From JAXMEQ01 sp046348225 (GTDB lineage: Bacteria > Pseudomonadota > Gammaproteobacteria > Burkholderiales > Burkholderiaceae_C): a DNA stretch of 64,000 bases. Positions 9,831 through 20,250 of this stretch are shown here, piece by piece. The stretch covers positions 62,001 to 126,000 of the forward strand of contig JAXMEQ010000008.1 in assembly GCA_046348225.1 (NCBI GenBank). Reading direction: 5' to 3'. Each line of letters opens with the position of its first letter. Within the stretch, counting starts at the first letter, position 1. The position numbers and the translations under genes are program-made. A model generated the notes under the pieces. The model had not been told where the DNA came from, searched no databases, and worked only from the letters and a program-made list of their open reading frames with translations.

Positions 9831-10013
9831 ATGGCCGTCCAGCAGAACAAAAAGTCCCCGTCCAAGCGGGGCATGCACCGCTCGCACAACGCCCTGAATG
9901 TGCCGGGCATTGCCGTGGAGCCGACCACCGGCGAAACCCACCTGCGCCACCACATCAGCCCCAACGGGTTTTACCGTGGCCGCAAGGTGCTGAAGACCAA
10001 GTCTGAAGCCTGA
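9831..10013 (+). CDS. rpmF: 50S ribosomal protein L32
   Basis: L32 is a small structural protein of the large ribosomal subunit. The 60-residue sequence [20 protein letters not shown] is typical at the N-terminus and the length is standard. An AGGAG ribosome site at 9820-9824 fixes ATG 9831; a longer in-frame reading (from 9711) has no such site. The yceD-rpmF-plsX-fabH order is broadly conserved and links ribosome and membrane-lipid synthesis. Confidence 0.98.
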   Translation: MAVQQNKKSPSKRGMHRSHNALNVPGIAVEPTTGETHLRHHISPNGFYRGRKVLKTKSEA

Positions 10014-10142
10014 TTCCGCTGATCTGCCACAAGGCCCGGCGCTGCTTTGCCGCAGCTACGGGCCTTTGTCTTGATGCAGGCTCCACTTTTGCCATCCGTG
10101 GCCCCTCCAGCAGACCGTCCGGTTCGTCCTACAGTTGAGCCC

Positions 10143-11195
10143 ATGATTACCCTGGCTGTCGATTGCATGGGGGGCGACCACGGTCCCCGCGTCACCCTCC
10201 CGGCATGCCGCCGGTTTCTTGAGAATCATCCGCAGGCGTGCCTGCTGCTTGTCGGGCAGGCGGCGCCGCTGATGGGTTTCGCCCATCCCCGCGCCCAATC
10301 GGTGGTGGCCACCGAGGTGGTCAGCATGGACGATCCTGTGGAAGTGGCGTTGCGTCGCAAAAAGGACTCGTCCATGCGGGTGGCCATCCAGCAGGTGAAG
10401 GACGGCGCTGCTCAGGCGGCTGTGTCGGCGGGCAACACTGGCGCCTTGATGGCCATTGCGCGTTACCTGCTCAAGACGGTCGAGGGTATCGACCGTCCGG
10501 CCATCGCCACGCAGTTGCCCAATGCCAAGGGCGGCGCCACGACGGTGCTCGACCTCGGTGCCAACGTCGATTGCACGGCGGAACACCTGCTGCAGTTTGC
10601 CGTCATGGGCTCGGCCCTGGTGTCGGCCCTGAACGAAGACGACAACCCGTCCGTCGGACTGCTGAATATCGGTGAAGAGGTGATTAAAGGCGGCGAAACA
10701 ATCAAAAAAGCAGGCGAATTGCTCCGATCTGCCGCCAACTCCGGCGATTTGAACTTTTACGGAAATGTCGAGGGCAATGACATTTTCAAAGGTACAACCG
10801 ATATCGTCGTGTGCGACGGGTTTGTCGGCAACGTGGCGTTGAAAGCCAGCGAAGGCCTGGCGTCCATGATTGGCGGTTTTCTCAAACATGAGTTTTCCCG
10901 CAACATCTTTACAAAGATTGCAGCCATTGTTGCCTATCCAGTCTTATCTTCCTTTAAGGAGCGAGTGGATCATCGGCGGTACAACGGTGCAGCGCTGTTG
11001 GGATTGCGCGGATTGGTCTTCAAAAGCCACGGCTCGGCTGACGAGCTGGCTTTCGAGCAGGCCTTGAACCGGGCGTATGATGCAGCCCGTCACCAATTAC
11101 TAGACCGCGTCCAGGCGCGCATCGCCCACGCTGCGCCCTTGCTGATCGGGGCGGAAGCGGCCACGCAAGCCCCGGACCCGGCGACCCAGACCTGA
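10143..11195 (+). CDS. plsX: Phosphate acyltransferase PlsX
   Basis: PlsX makes acyl-phosphate from acyl-ACP for the PlsY glycerol-3-phosphate acylation route. The 350-residue protein starts [20 protein letters not shown], the family signature, and keeps [18 protein letters not shown] and the later [15 protein letters not shown] block. ATG 10143 is chosen because the homologous start is here; 32 additional upstream codons are not PlsX-like. Its stop overlaps fabH by one base. The middle of the gene (about 10665-10990) uses more AT-rich codons than the flanks. Confidence 0.97.
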   Translation: MITLAVDCMGGDHGPRVTLPACRRFLENHPQACLLLVGQAAPLMGFAHPRAQSVVATEVVSMDDPVEVALRRKKDSSMRVAIQQVKDGAAQAAVSAGNTGALMAIARYLLKTVEGIDRPAIATQLPNAKGGATTVLDLGANVDCTAEHLLQFAVMGSALVSALNEDDNPSVGLLNIGEEVIKGGETIKKAGELLRSAANSGDLNFYGNVEGNDIFKGTTDIVVCDGFVGNVALKASEGLASMIGGFLKHEFSRNIFTKIAAIVAYPVLSSFKERVDHRRYNGAALLGLRGLVFKSHGSADELAFEQALNRAYDAARHQLLDRVQARIAHAAPLLIGAEAATQAPDPATQT

Positions 11196-12172
11196 TGAGA
11201 CGTTATTCCCGCATCACCGGCACCGGCAGCTACCTGCCGCCGCGCCGGTTGACCAACGCCGACCTCACGGCCGAGCTGGCCGCCAAAGGCGTGGAAACTT
11301 CGGACGACTGGATCGTCGAGCGCACCGGTATCCGGGCGCGGCACTTTGCGGCCGCGGATGTGGGCAGCAGCGATCTGGGGGCGGAAGCGGCGCGCAACGC
11401 ACTGGCTGCAGCCGGTCGTACGGCGCAGGAGATCGACCTCATCATCGTTGCCACCTCAACGCCCGACATGGTGTTTCCGTCCACCGCCACCATGGTGCAA
11501 CACAAGCTGGGCGTCGCGGGTTGCCCGGCGTTTGACGTGCAGGCCGTCTGTAGCGGCTTTGTCTATGCCTTGACGGTGGCGGACGCGATGATCCAGACCG
11601 GCTCGGCCAGCCGGGCACTGGTCATTGGTGCCGAGGTGTTCAGCCGCATCCTGGATTTCAACGACCGCCGCACCTGCGTGCTGTTTGGCGACGGTGCCGG
11701 CGCTGTGGTGCTGGAAGCGTCCGACACGCCTGGCATCCTGGCCACGGATTTGCACGCGGATGGCCAGCACCGGGACATCCTGTGCGTACCCGGCACGGTC
11801 TCGGGGGGGCAGATCCTGGGTGACCCGCTGCTCAAGATGGACGGGCAGGCCGTTTTCAAGCTGGCCGTGGGGGTGCTCGAAGACGCAGCCCGTGCCGCAC
11901 TGGACAAGGCCGGCCTGCAGGCCAGCGACATCGACTGGCTGATTCCGCACCAGGCCAACATCCGCATCATGCAAAGCACGGCCAAACGCCTGAAACTGCC
12001 CATGGACAAGGTGGTGGTCACCGTGGACCAGCATGGCAATACCTCGGCGGCCTCGATTCCCCTGGCGCTGGACTCGGCAGTGCGTGCCGGCCAGGTCCGC
12101 AAAGGCCAGACCCTCATGCTGGAAGGCGTGGGCGGCGGATTTACCTGGGGTGCAGTTCTTCTCACGTTCTGA
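11195..12172 (+). CDS. fabH: 3-oxoacyl-ACP synthase III (KAS III)
   Basis: FabH condenses acetyl-CoA with malonyl-ACP to start fatty-acid synthesis. The 325-residue protein has the Cys-His-Asn triad: Cys119 in [12 protein letters not shown], His252 in [10 protein letters not shown] and Asn282 in [10 protein letters not shown]. The start overlaps the plsX stop (TGATG). It is followed after two bases by fabD, consistent with a polycistronic fab operon. Confidence 0.98.
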   Translation: MRRYSRITGTGSYLPPRRLTNADLTAELAAKGVETSDDWIVERTGIRARHFAAADVGSSDLGAEAARNALAAAGRTAQEIDLIIVATSTPDMVFPSTATMVQHKLGVAGCPAFDVQAVCSGFVYALTVADAMIQTGSASRALVIGAEVFSRILDFNDRRTCVLFGDGAGAVVLEASDTPGILATDLHADGQHRDILCVPGTVSGGQILGDPLLKMDGQAVFKLAVGVLEDAARAALDKAGLQASDIDWLIPHQANIRIMQSTAKRLKLPMDKVVVTVDQHGNTSAASIPLALDSAVRAGQVRKGQTLMLEGVGGGFTWGAVLLTF

Positions 12173-12174
12173 CC

Positions 12175-13109
12175 ATGAAACCTTTTGCTTTTGTATTCCC
12201 CGGCCAGGGCTCGCAGGCCGTTGGCATGCTGGACGCTTGGGGCGACCATCCGGTCGTTGCCGAAACCTTGAAGGAAGCCAGTGACGCGCTGGGTGAGGAC
12301 GTGGCCCGGCTCATCAAGGAAGGCCCGAAGGAAGCGCTGGCACTGACCACCAATACCCAACCGGTCATGCTGGTGGCCGGTGTCGCAGCCTACCGCGCCT
12401 GGCTTGCTGAAGACGGGGATTTGCCAGCCGTCGTGGCGGGCCATTCGCTCGGTGAATACTCGGCGCTGGTGGCCGCCGGTGTGTTGACGCTGGCGCAGGC
12501 GGCGCCCCTGGTACGCCTGCGGGCGCAGGCCATGCAGGACGCAGTGCCCGTGGGCGCCGGCGCCATGGCCGCCATTCTGGGCATGGAAGCGGCCAAAGTG
12601 ATCGAAGTCTGTGCCGCATCCAGTGCTGCCAGCGGCGAGGTGGCGGAGGCCGTCAACTTCAATGACCCCTCTCAGACGGTCATTGCCGGCAGCAAGGCGG
12701 GCGTTGAAAAGGCCTGCGAGGCGCTCAAGTCGGCGGGCGCCAAGCGGGCGCTGCCACTGCCGGTCTCGGCACCATTCCATTCAAGCCTCATGAAGCCGGC
12801 GGCGCAACGCCTGCGTGAGGCCCTGGAGGCCATTGACCTGGGCACGCCACGGATTCCGGTCATCAACAACATTGATGTCGCCATCGAAGTCGATGCCGAC
12901 CGCATCGTCGATGCGCTGTACCGCCAGGCTTTCGGCCCGGTGCGCTGGGTCGAGTGTGTGCGGGCCATCAAGGCACGCGGCGTCATGCACGTCGTGGAAT
13001 GCGGGCCGGGCAAGGTGCTGGCCGGGATGGTGAAGCGCATTGACCCCGAACTCACGGGCGCAGCGGTGCACGACCCGGCCTCGCTCGCAGAAGTCAAGGG
13101 GCTGCTGTC

Positions 13110-13113
<4 letters not shown>
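12175..13113 (+). CDS. fabD: Malonyl-CoA:ACP transacylase
   Basis: FabD moves malonyl from CoA to ACP. The 312-residue protein begins with the FVFPGQGSQ oxyanion motif and has the active-site Ser91 in GHSLGEYSALVAAG, the partner His in APFHSSLMKPA, and the C-terminal VVECGPGKVLAGM. Length and motifs are standard. Its 3' end overlaps fabG by four bases (ATGA). Confidence 0.98.
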
Positions 13114-14182
<1,069 letters not shown>

Positions 14183-14189
14183 CCCGAGC

Positions 14190-15437
14190 ATGACCCGCCG
14201 CCGTGTCGTTGTGACCGGCCTGGGTTGCGTCAGCCCCGTGGGCAACACGGTGGCCGAATCCTGGGCCAATCTGCTTGCCGGTCGGTCCGGCATTGACCTC
14301 ATCACCCAGTTCGATGCGGGCAACTTCGCCTGCAAGTTCGCGGGCGAAGTCAAGGGCTTCAATATCGGGGACTACATCCCCGAAAAGGAAGCCCGGCACA
14401 TGGACCGGTTCATCCACCTCGGGCTGGCGGCGGCCGTCCAGGCAGTCGCCGACAGCGGCCTGCCTACGGGTGACGCGCTCGGCGCCGAAGCGGCCACACG
14501 CATCGGCTGCAACATCGGCGCCGGCATCGGCGGCTTGCCGATGATTGAAGACATGCACGCTGAGCTTGTGAATCGCGGCCCGCGCCGGATCTCACCGTTC
14601 TTCGTGCCGGCCTCGATCATCAACATGATCTCGGGCCATGTGTCCATCAAGTACGGTTTCAAGGGCCCCAACATTTCCGTGGTCACGGCCTGCACCACCG
14701 GCCTGCATGCGATCGGCCTGTCGGCCCGCATGATTGAATACGGGGATGCCGACGTGATGATTGCTGGTGGTGCCGAGTCCTGTGTCTCACCGCTGGGCAT
14801 CGGTGGTTTTGCCGCCGCACGCGCGCTGTCCACCCGCAATGACGACCCCAAGGCCGCATCGCGCCCATGGGACAAGGACCGCGACGGCTTCGTGCTGGGC
14901 GAGGGCGGGGGCGTGCTGGTGCTGGAAGAGTACGAACACGCCCGGGCACGCGGCGCCCGGATCTACGCCGAACTTGCCGGGTTCGGCATGAGCGCGGACG
15001 CCTTCCACATGACCGCACCCGATGTGGACGGCCCGCGCCGCTCCATGGTGATGGCGCTGCGCAATGCGGGCGTGAATGCGGACGAGGTGAATTACCTGAA
15101 TGCGCACGGCACGTCCACGCCGCTGGGTGACCTGAACGAAACCAACGCCATCAAGGCAGCGCTCGGCGAGCACGCGCGCAAGATCGTCGTCAATTCGACG
15201 AAATCCATGACCGGGCATCTGCTGGGCGGTGCAGGCGGCATCGAATCGGTCTTCACGACGCTGGCGGTGTACCACCAGAAGAGCCCGCCGACCATCAACA
15301 TCTTCAGCCAGGATCCCGAGTGCGATCTGGACTATTGCGCCAACACGGCACGCGACTTGAAGATTGACGTTGCCGTGAAGAACAACTTTGGCTTCGGCGG
15401 CACCAACGGCACGTTGGTGTTCAAGCGGGCGCCTTGA
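14190..15437 (+). CDS. fabF: 3-oxoacyl-ACP synthase II (KAS II)
   Basis: FabF elongates acyl-ACP with malonyl-ACP and controls the temperature-dependent cis-vaccenate level. The 415-residue protein starts [18 protein letters not shown] and has the nucleophile Cys168 in [11 protein letters not shown] and the two catalytic His in [11 protein letters not shown] and [13 protein letters not shown]. The reading frame extends upstream through acpP, but ATG 14190, seven bases after the acpP stop, is the homologous start. Confidence 0.98.
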   Translation: MTRRRVVVTGLGCVSPVGNTVAESWANLLAGRSGIDLITQFDAGNFACKFAGEVKGFNIGDYIPEKEARHMDRFIHLGLAAAVQAVADSGLPTGDALGAEAATRIGCNIGAGIGGLPMIEDMHAELVNRGPRRISPFFVPASIINMISGHVSIKYGFKGPNISVVTACTTGLHAIGLSARMIEYGDADVMIAGGAESCVSPLGIGGFAAARALSTRNDDPKAASRPWDKDRDGFVLGEGGGVLVLEEYEHARARGARIYAELAGFGMSADAFHMTAPDVDGPRRSMVMALRNAGVNADEVNYLNAHGTSTPLGDLNETNAIKAALGEHARKIVVNSTKSMTGHLLGGAGGIESVFTTLAVYHQKSPPTINIFSQDPECDLDYCANTARDLKIDVAVKNNFGFGGTNGTLVFKRAP

Positions 15438-15462
15438 GGCCAACGCGCAGGCGCCCGTCCCC

Positions 15463-15921
15463 ATGCACAACGCCCCATCGGTTTCCTATCCGGTGGGGCG
15501 TTCGCGCTTTCTTGGTGGCCTGCTGGCGCTGCTGTGGTGCGCCGGTGTGTTGGCTGTTGCGCTGTGGTGCCAGCAATCCACCCCGTCGGGCTGGCGCCAG
15601 GTGGCAGCAGCAGGGGCGATGCTGCTGTCGGCGGGGGTGGCCGTTCTGGCCTGGCGGCGGCAGCCGGAGGGCCTGCTGACCTGGGATGGCCAGGCCTGGT
15701 CCTGGCGTGGCTGCATGCTGCCGACCGGCACCAGCCCACGGGTCGTGATGGATTTTCAGGGGTGGATGCTGTTGGGCTGGCCCGCGCCGGCGCGCGCCGA
15801 ATGGCTCTGGCTGGAGCGCCGGCATGCGCCCGGGCGCTGGCGCGACCTTCGCCGTGCGGTATATTCGCGCGCCAGAATCCTGCCGCTGCCGGGTGCGGAT
15901 TCCGGCCCGGCAACACCATGA
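15463..15921 (+). CDS. Hypothetical membrane protein in front of rpoE
   Basis: I do not recognise this 152-residue protein. It has two hydrophobic helices (about residues 18-37 and 44-60, FLGGLLALLWCAGVLAVAL and a following Ala/Leu-rich stretch), then a Trp-rich cytoplasmic-like domain (GLLTWDGQAWSWRG, GWMLLGWPAPARAEWLWLERR). The layout resembles small inner-membrane proteins of the YgfX/CptA kind, but no specific motif supports that. Its stop overlaps the rpoE ATG (ATGA), so it is translationally coupled to the sigma factor. Start at ATG 15463, just after fabF. Confidence 0.7.
   Translation: MHNAPSVSYPVGRSRFLGGLLALLWCAGVLAVALWCQQSTPSGWRQVAAAGAMLLSAGVAVLAWRRQPEGLLTWDGQAWSWRGCMLPTGTSPRVVMDFQGWMLLGWPAPARAEWLWLERRHAPGRWRDLRRAVYSRARILPLPGADSGPATP
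15860..15865 (+). promoter_or_regulatory. Possible -10 for rpoE
   Basis: TATATT at 15860-15865, 52 bases before the rpoE start and inside the upstream gene, is the only promoter-like hexamer near rpoE. A sigma-E-type GAACTT/TCTGA pair was not found. Confidence 0.3.
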
Positions 15922-16559
15922 CCCCCACCCCCCCGCCTGCTGCTCCTGTGCCCGCCAGCGCCGACACCGACCTGATGCTGGTCGAGCGCGCCGTGGCGGG
16001 TGACCAGCGCGCGTTTGAACTGCTGGTCATGAAGTACCAGCGCCGCATCGAGCGGCTGATCGGGCGGATGGTGCGTGACGTGGACCTGGTGGAAGACATC
16101 GCCCAGGAGACCTTCATCCGGGCCTACCGGGCGCTGGCCCAGTTCCGCGGTGAGGCGCAGTTCTACACCTGGCTGTACCGGATCGCTGTCAATACTGCCA
16201 AAAAGGCACTGGTGGACATGAAGCGCAATCCGCTGGTTTCGGAAAGCGCGTTGCGGTCATCGGATGACGAGGATGAAACTTCCGGCGTCGAGAACGAACT
16301 AACCAGTGCCGAGACCCCGGAAACCGTGCTGGCGGCCAAGGAAATTGCGGCGGCGGTCAACGCCGCCATGGAAGCCTTGCCTGAGGAATTGCGCCAGGCC
16401 GTGACGCTGCGCGAGATCGAGGGCCTGAGCTATGAAGAGATTGCGGAAGTGATGAACTGCCCGATCGGCACCGTCCGTTCCCGGATTTTCCGGGCACGCG
16501 ATGCGATTTCGGCCAAGGTGAAGCCCATGCTGGAGAACCAGTCGGGCAAGCGCTGGTGA
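15918..16559 (+). CDS. rpoE: Extracytoplasmic-function sigma factor RpoE (AlgU)
   Basis: This sigma factor directs the envelope-stress response. The 213-residue protein has region 2 (AFELLVMKYQRRIERLIG ... DIAQETFIRAYRALAQFRG, WLYRIAVNTAK) and region 4 (LPEELRQAVTLREIEGLSYEEIAEVMNCPIGTVRSRIFRARD), matching RpoE/AlgU. A Pro-rich N-terminus of about 17 residues precedes the conserved part; ATG 15918 is used because of the overlap with the upstream stop. It is followed by rseA, rseB and mucD, the expected control module. Confidence 0.97.
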   Translation: MTPTPPPAAPVPASADTDLMLVERAVAGDQRAFELLVMKYQRRIERLIGRMVRDVDLVEDIAQETFIRAYRALAQFRGEAQFYTWLYRIAVNTAKKALVDMKRNPLVSESALRSSDDEDETSGVENELTSAETPETVLAAKEIAAAVNAAMEALPEELRQAVTLREIEGLSYEEIAEVMNCPIGTVRSRIFRARDAISAKVKPMLENQSGKRW

Positions 16560-16566
16560 GGTGAAG

Positions 16567-17184
16567 ATGAACATGATGCTGAACAAGGACGAACAGGTCT
16601 CCGCGCTGCTGGATGGTCAACTGCAGGGGGCGGACTTTGCCCGCGCGGTGGAGCAGGTCGCCGGTGACAGCGCGGCCCGCGCCACCTGGCAGACCTATCA
16701 CCTGGTGGGCGAGGTGCTGCGCACGGGCGCCCAGGGCGCGGCCGCTGGCGACCCTGAATTCGTGCTGCGCCTGCGGGCACGGCTGGCGCAGGAGCCTAGG
16801 GGCCGTCTGGAATCTGCTACTGATTTGGTAGCGACTCACGCAGATTTGGCGCGGGTTACAGGCCATTTCGATAGAAGCCAGGAGGCCGCCAATGAATCCA
16901 GCTTCCGCTGGAAGCTGGTGGCCGGGCTGGCGTCGCTGGCGGCCGTGGTGGCCGTCGGCTGGAACGCCGTGGGCGGCGCAGGTGACAAGCCGGCGCAGGC
17001 CGAACTGGCCCAGGCAGCGCCTGCCGCGGTGGTGGCCGAGGCTGGCACCACGCGCCAGGTCATGATCCGCGACCCGCGACTGGATGAACTGCTGGCGGCG
17101 CACCGCCAGACCGGCGGCACCACCGCGCTGCAGATGCCGGCCGGCTTCCTTCGCAACGCCACCTTTGAAGCGCCTGCGCGCTGA
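16567..17184 (+). CDS. rseA: Anti-sigma-E factor RseA (MucA-like)
   Basis: RseA is a single-pass inner-membrane protein that holds RpoE inactive until it is cut during envelope stress. The 205-residue protein has the cytoplasmic sigma-binding N-domain (DEQVSALLDGQL ... ATWQTYHLVGEVLR), one transmembrane helix (about residues 115-136, KLVAGLASLAAVVAVGW) and a periplasmic tail that would meet RseB. Residues 84-103 are encoded by a copy of the 60-base palindromic repeat, placed in the linker before the membrane helix. Start choice is between ATG 16567 and ATG 16573; GAGG at 16558-16561 favours the first. Confidence 0.9.
   Translation: MNMMLNKDEQVSALLDGQLQGADFARAVEQVAGDSAARATWQTYHLVGEVLRTGAQGAAAGDPEFVLRLRARLAQEPRGRLESATDLVATHADLARVTGHFDRSQEAANESSFRWKLVAGLASLAAVVAVGWNAVGGAGDKPAQAELAQAAPAAVVAEAGTTRQVMIRDPRLDELLAAHRQTGGTTALQMPAGFLRNATFEAPAR
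16816..16875 (+). repeat. 60-base palindromic element, copy 2 (inside rseA)
   Basis: The head GCTACTGATTTGGTAGC (16816-16832), 20 spacer bases and GGGTTACAGGCC align without gaps to the other copies. It is read in sense frame as ATDLVATHADLARVTGHFDR, which is the same frame used by the era and trpF copies. Confidence 0.85.
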
Positions 17185-17193
17185 GGAACGAAC

Positions 17194-18255
17194 GTGCAAC
17201 GGCCTGCCTTGCCTGTGACGCGCCACCGCCTGACATCGGGATTGCTGCCCCTTTTGCTGGTGGCGGCGGGCGTGGCGTTCGCGCAGCAGCCGGCGGGCAC
17301 GGGCGCCGCACCGGCGATCACCACGGTCGCAGCGGGCGAGCGAAGCATCAGCGACTGGCTGCTGCGCATGCACGAGGCGTCGCGGCGCCGCACCTACATC
17401 GGCACCTTTGTGGTGTCTTCGTCGTCCGGCAACCTGTCGAGCGCGCGTATCTGGCACGCCTGTGACGGTGTGCAGCAGATGGAGCGCGTCGAGTCGCTGA
17501 CCGGTGCGCCCCGCTCCACCTTCCGCCGCAACGACGAGGTGGTGACCTTCCTGCCGGACAGCAAGCTGGTGCGCACCGAAAAGCGCGAGTCGCTGGGCCT
17601 GTTCCCGACGTTGCTCAAGGGTGGCGAGAACGCCATTCCCGAGTTTTATGCGGCCCAGAAGACCGGCCTGGACCGTGTCGCCGGCTTCGACGCCGAGGTG
17701 GTGCGTCTGGTGCCGCGTGACAACCTTCGTTTTGGCTACCGCATCTGGAGCGAGAAGAAGACCGGGCTGGTGGTCAAGCTGCAGACGCTGGATGCCGACG
17801 GCCAGGTGATCGAGCAGGTCGCCTTCTCGGAACTGCAGCTGGATGCGCCCGTCAAGATGGACAAGCTGGCCCAGATGATGGCCAGCACGGAAGGCTACAG
17901 GGTTGAGAAGAGTGAACCGGTCAAGACCACGGCACAGGCCGAGGGCTGGCTGCTGCGCAGCCCGGTGGCCGGATTCCGGCCCATGAGCTGCTACAAGCGC
18001 CCCACGGCCACGGGTGCCGTAGCCGACGGTGCCATGCAATGGATCTTCTCGGACGGGCTGGCTTCGGTCTCGCTGTTCGTCGAGCCGTTTGACCGCCAGC
18101 GTCACGGCCAGGAGGGCATGCTGGCCATGGGCGCGACCCAGACGCTGACGCGGCGGCTGGCCGACCGGGGCGGCGACTGGTGGCTGACCGCCGTGGGCGA
18201 AGTGCCGCCGCAAACCCTCAAAGCCTTTGCGCAGAGCCTTGAGCGGCGCAAATAG
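17194..18255 (+). CDS. rseB: Sigma-E regulatory protein RseB (MucB)
   Basis: RseB is a periplasmic sensor that binds the RseA tail and shields it from DegS until it meets lipoprotein or LPS signals. The 353-residue product starts with a signal peptide (residues about 1-30, LLPLLLVAAGVAFAQQ) and shows the MucB/RseB N-terminal LolA-like fold (RRTYIGTFVVSSSSGNLSSARIWH, residues about 66-90) and C-terminal domain (AEGWLLRSPVAGFRPM ... MQWIFSDGLASVSLFVEPF). Position directly after rseA and before mucD supports the call. Confidence 0.94.
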   Translation: MQRPALPVTRHRLTSGLLPLLLVAAGVAFAQQPAGTGAAPAITTVAAGERSISDWLLRMHEASRRRTYIGTFVVSSSSGNLSSARIWHACDGVQQMERVESLTGAPRSTFRRNDEVVTFLPDSKLVRTEKRESLGLFPTLLKGGENAIPEFYAAQKTGLDRVAGFDAEVVRLVPRDNLRFGYRIWSEKKTGLVVKLQTLDADGQVIEQVAFSELQLDAPVKMDKLAQMMASTEGYRVEKSEPVKTTAQAEGWLLRSPVAGFRPMSCYKRPTATGAVADGAMQWIFSDGLASVSLFVEPFDRQRHGQEGMLAMGATQTLTRRLADRGGDWWLTAVGEVPPQTLKAFAQSLERRK

Positions 18256-18307
18256 GCCCCCATTTGCTTCGGGACATTTCTCCCCTGGTTTTCGTGAAAG
18301 GCCAACG

Positions 18308-19774
18308 ATGTTTCTGATGGAATTCAAAAAATGGCGGTCGATGGCGCTGGCAGGCGCCCTGGCCCTGACGGCCATTGCCACGCTGGTACCCGTGCAGCCC
18401 GCGGCCGCGCAGTCGCGCGCGCTGCCGGATTTCACCGATCTGGTGGAGCAGGTGGGCCCCTCGGTGGTGAACATCCGCACGCTGGAGAAGGTTCGTACCG
18501 GGCGCAGCGCGCAAGGCGGCGGCATGGACGACGAGATGCAGGAGTTCTTCCGCCGCTTCTTTGGCCAGCCCCTGCCGGGCGTGCCGCGCCAGGCGCCGCG
18601 ACCCAATCCGCAGCAGGAGGAGGAGCAGCCGCGCGGCGTTGGCTCCGGCTTCATCCTCACGCCCGACGGCTATGTCATGACCAATGCCCATGTGGTGGAC
18701 GGCGCCGACGAGGTGATCGTCACGCTGACCGACAAGCGTGAATTCAAAGCGCGCATCGTGGGCGCGGACAAGCGCACCGATGTGGCCGTGGTGAAGATCG
18801 AGGCCAGTGGCCTGCCGGCGGTCAAGGTCGGCGACGTGAACCGGCTCAAGGTTGGCGAATGGGTCATGGCCATCGGCTCGCCATTTGGTCTGGAAAACAC
18901 CGTCACGGCGGGCATCGTGAGCGCCAAGCAGCGGGACACCGGGGACTACCTGCCCTTCATCCAGACGGATGTGGCCATCAACCCTGGCAATTCCGGCGGC
19001 CCGCTGATCAACATGCGCGGTGAGGTGGTGGGCATCAACAGCCAGATCTACTCGCGCTCGGGTGGTTTCATGGGCATCTCGTTTGCCATCCCGATGGACG
19101 AGGCCATCCGCGTCAGCGACCAGTTGCGCGCCACCGGCCGCGTCTCGCGCGGCCGCATCGGGGTGCAGATTGACCAGGTGACCAAGGACGTGGCCGAGTC
19201 CATCGGCCTGGGCAAGCCGCAGGGCGCCCTGGTGCGCAGCGTGGAAAGCGGCTCCCCGGCCGACAAGGCAGGCGTGGAGGCCGGTGACATCATCACCCGC
19301 TTTGACGGCAAGACCATCGAGAAGGCCACCGACCTGCCGCGCCTGGTGGGCAACACCAAGCCCGGCAGCAAGAGCACGGTGACGGTGTTCCGCCGCGGGG
19401 GCTCGCGCGACCTGAGCATCACGATTGCCGAGTTCGAGCCTGAAAAGCCGGTCAAGAAGGCGGCTGACACGGAGGCCAAGCCCAAGGCCTCGGCGGCGGC
19501 GCAGGCCATTGGCCTGACGGTCAGCGAACTGACAGACGCCCAGAAGAAGGAGCTCAAGCTCAAAGGGGGCGTGCGTGTGGACGCCTCGGCCGAGAGTGCT
19601 GCGCGCGCCGGCATTCGCGAGGGCGATGTGATTGTGGCGATCGGCAACACCGAAGTCGCCAACGTCAAGGAGTTCGAGGCCGCCATCGCCCGGCTTGACC
19701 GGTCCAGGCCCGTCCCGGTGCTGCTGCGGCGCGGTGAATTGGCCACGTACCTGTTGATCCGCCCCGCCCGCTGA
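18308..19774 (+). CDS. mucD: Periplasmic serine protease Do (MucD/DegP)
   Basis: A trypsin-like periplasmic protease and chaperone that removes misfolded envelope proteins and restrains the sigma-E pathway. The 488-residue protein has a signal peptide (to about residue 35), the triad His128 (NAHVVDG), Asp158 (RTDVAVVKI) and Ser229 (NPGNSGGPL), and two PDZ domains (about 265-365 and 395-488). It is the last gene of the rpoE module and is followed by an intrinsic terminator. ATG 18308 is used; the frame is open further upstream inside rseB without a ribosome site. Confidence 0.96.
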   Translation: MFLMEFKKWRSMALAGALALTAIATLVPVQPAAAQSRALPDFTDLVEQVGPSVVNIRTLEKVRTGRSAQGGGMDDEMQEFFRRFFGQPLPGVPRQAPRPNPQQEEEQPRGVGSGFILTPDGYVMTNAHVVDGADEVIVTLTDKREFKARIVGADKRTDVAVVKIEASGLPAVKVGDVNRLKVGEWVMAIGSPFGLENTVTAGIVSAKQRDTGDYLPFIQTDVAINPGNSGGPLINMRGEVVGINSQIYSRSGGFMGISFAIPMDEAIRVSDQLRATGRVSRGRIGVQIDQVTKDVAESIGLGKPQGALVRSVESGSPADKAGVEAGDIITRFDGKTIEKATDLPRLVGNTKPGSKSTVTVFRRGGSRDLSITIAEFEPEKPVKKAADTEAKPKASAAAQAIGLTVSELTDAQKKELKLKGGVRVDASAESAARAGIREGDVIVAIGNTEVANVKEFEAAIARLDRSRPVPVLLRRGELATYLLIRPAR

Positions 19775-19800
19775 CCGGCGCCTGTCTGGCCGACAAGTCA

Positions 19801-19839
19801 AGAAGCCCCTGCCCGAAGTCGGGTTTGGGGCTTCTTTTT
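19801..19839 (+). terminator. Intrinsic terminator after mucD
   Basis: AGAAGCCCC (19801-19809) pairs with GGGGCTTCT (19827-19835), an inner stem (19812-19816 with 19819-19823) stacks inside, and a T run follows. It lies 26 bases past the mucD stop and closes the rpoE module. Confidence 0.88.
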
Positions 19840-20036
19840 GGGCTCGGGCTATCCAAAAAGCGACGCGCCTGAAAATATTTTGAGGACTGTTCCAGCGTCA
19901 AATAAGTTTGCGTTTGCTAACTTTCTGAGGATCTAACGACGAATTTGGATAGAATCGAGGCTAGTCACCGGGCATTAGGGGCATATGGCAAAGCTGCCGC
20001 CCCACGATGCGGGATAAATTCCGGTGGTGCACAGCC

Positions 20037-20103
20037 GATCCACAGATCGCCCACAAGTTGTCCAGAGTTGTACGCGCCAATCATGTTAATAACCTGTGCA
20101 TAA
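20037..20103. other. Cluster of DnaA-box-like sites
   Basis: TGTGCATAA (20095-20103) is the complement of TTATGCACA, matching the relaxed DnaA box TTWTNCACA. CGATCCACA (20036-20044) and TTGTCCAGA (20058-20066) each differ from TTATCCACA at two positions. The segment between is AT-richer than the flanks. No dnaA, dnaN or rpmH is nearby, so a chromosome origin is unlikely; a DnaA-titration or regulatory site is possible. Confidence 0.35.
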
Positions 20104-20173
20104 ATTATTTGTTGCTGCGCTGCAACGACCGGGTTTTGCGATTTTTCGGACTGTACCTGCGGGGCTTTTTGCC

Positions 20174-20250
20174 TACAATGAAGCTCCAACTATCGCAGTT
20201 GCCATAGATTGTTGGTTTAGGGCGCGTCACCACTCGACGCGCCCTTTTTT
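20174..20250 (+). ncRNA. Possible short transcript or leader RNA before lepA
   Basis: TACAAT at 20174-20179 would start transcription near 20186; a strong terminator follows at 20220-20244 plus T6. The product would be only about 60 bases, with no start codon of note. It could be a small RNA or an attenuated lepA leader. The -35 box is weak, so this is a suggestion from spacing only. Confidence 0.35.
20220..20250 (+). terminator. Intrinsic terminator upstream of lepA
   Basis: GGGCGCGTC (20220-20228) pairs perfectly with GACGCGCCC (20236-20244), loop ACCACTC, then T6 (20245-20250). It lies 45 bases before the lepA start with no gene directly upstream, so it ends an unannotated transcript or acts on lepA read-through. 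Confidence 0.85.

Noticed and set aside
16357..18660. 767-codon frame on - across rpoE, rseA, rseB and mucD
   Set aside because: A shadow of G+C-rich genes in another frame with no protein-like motifs.
20037..20103. Chromosomal replication origin
   Set aside because: Too few DnaA boxes and none of dnaA, dnaN, rpmH or parA nearby.
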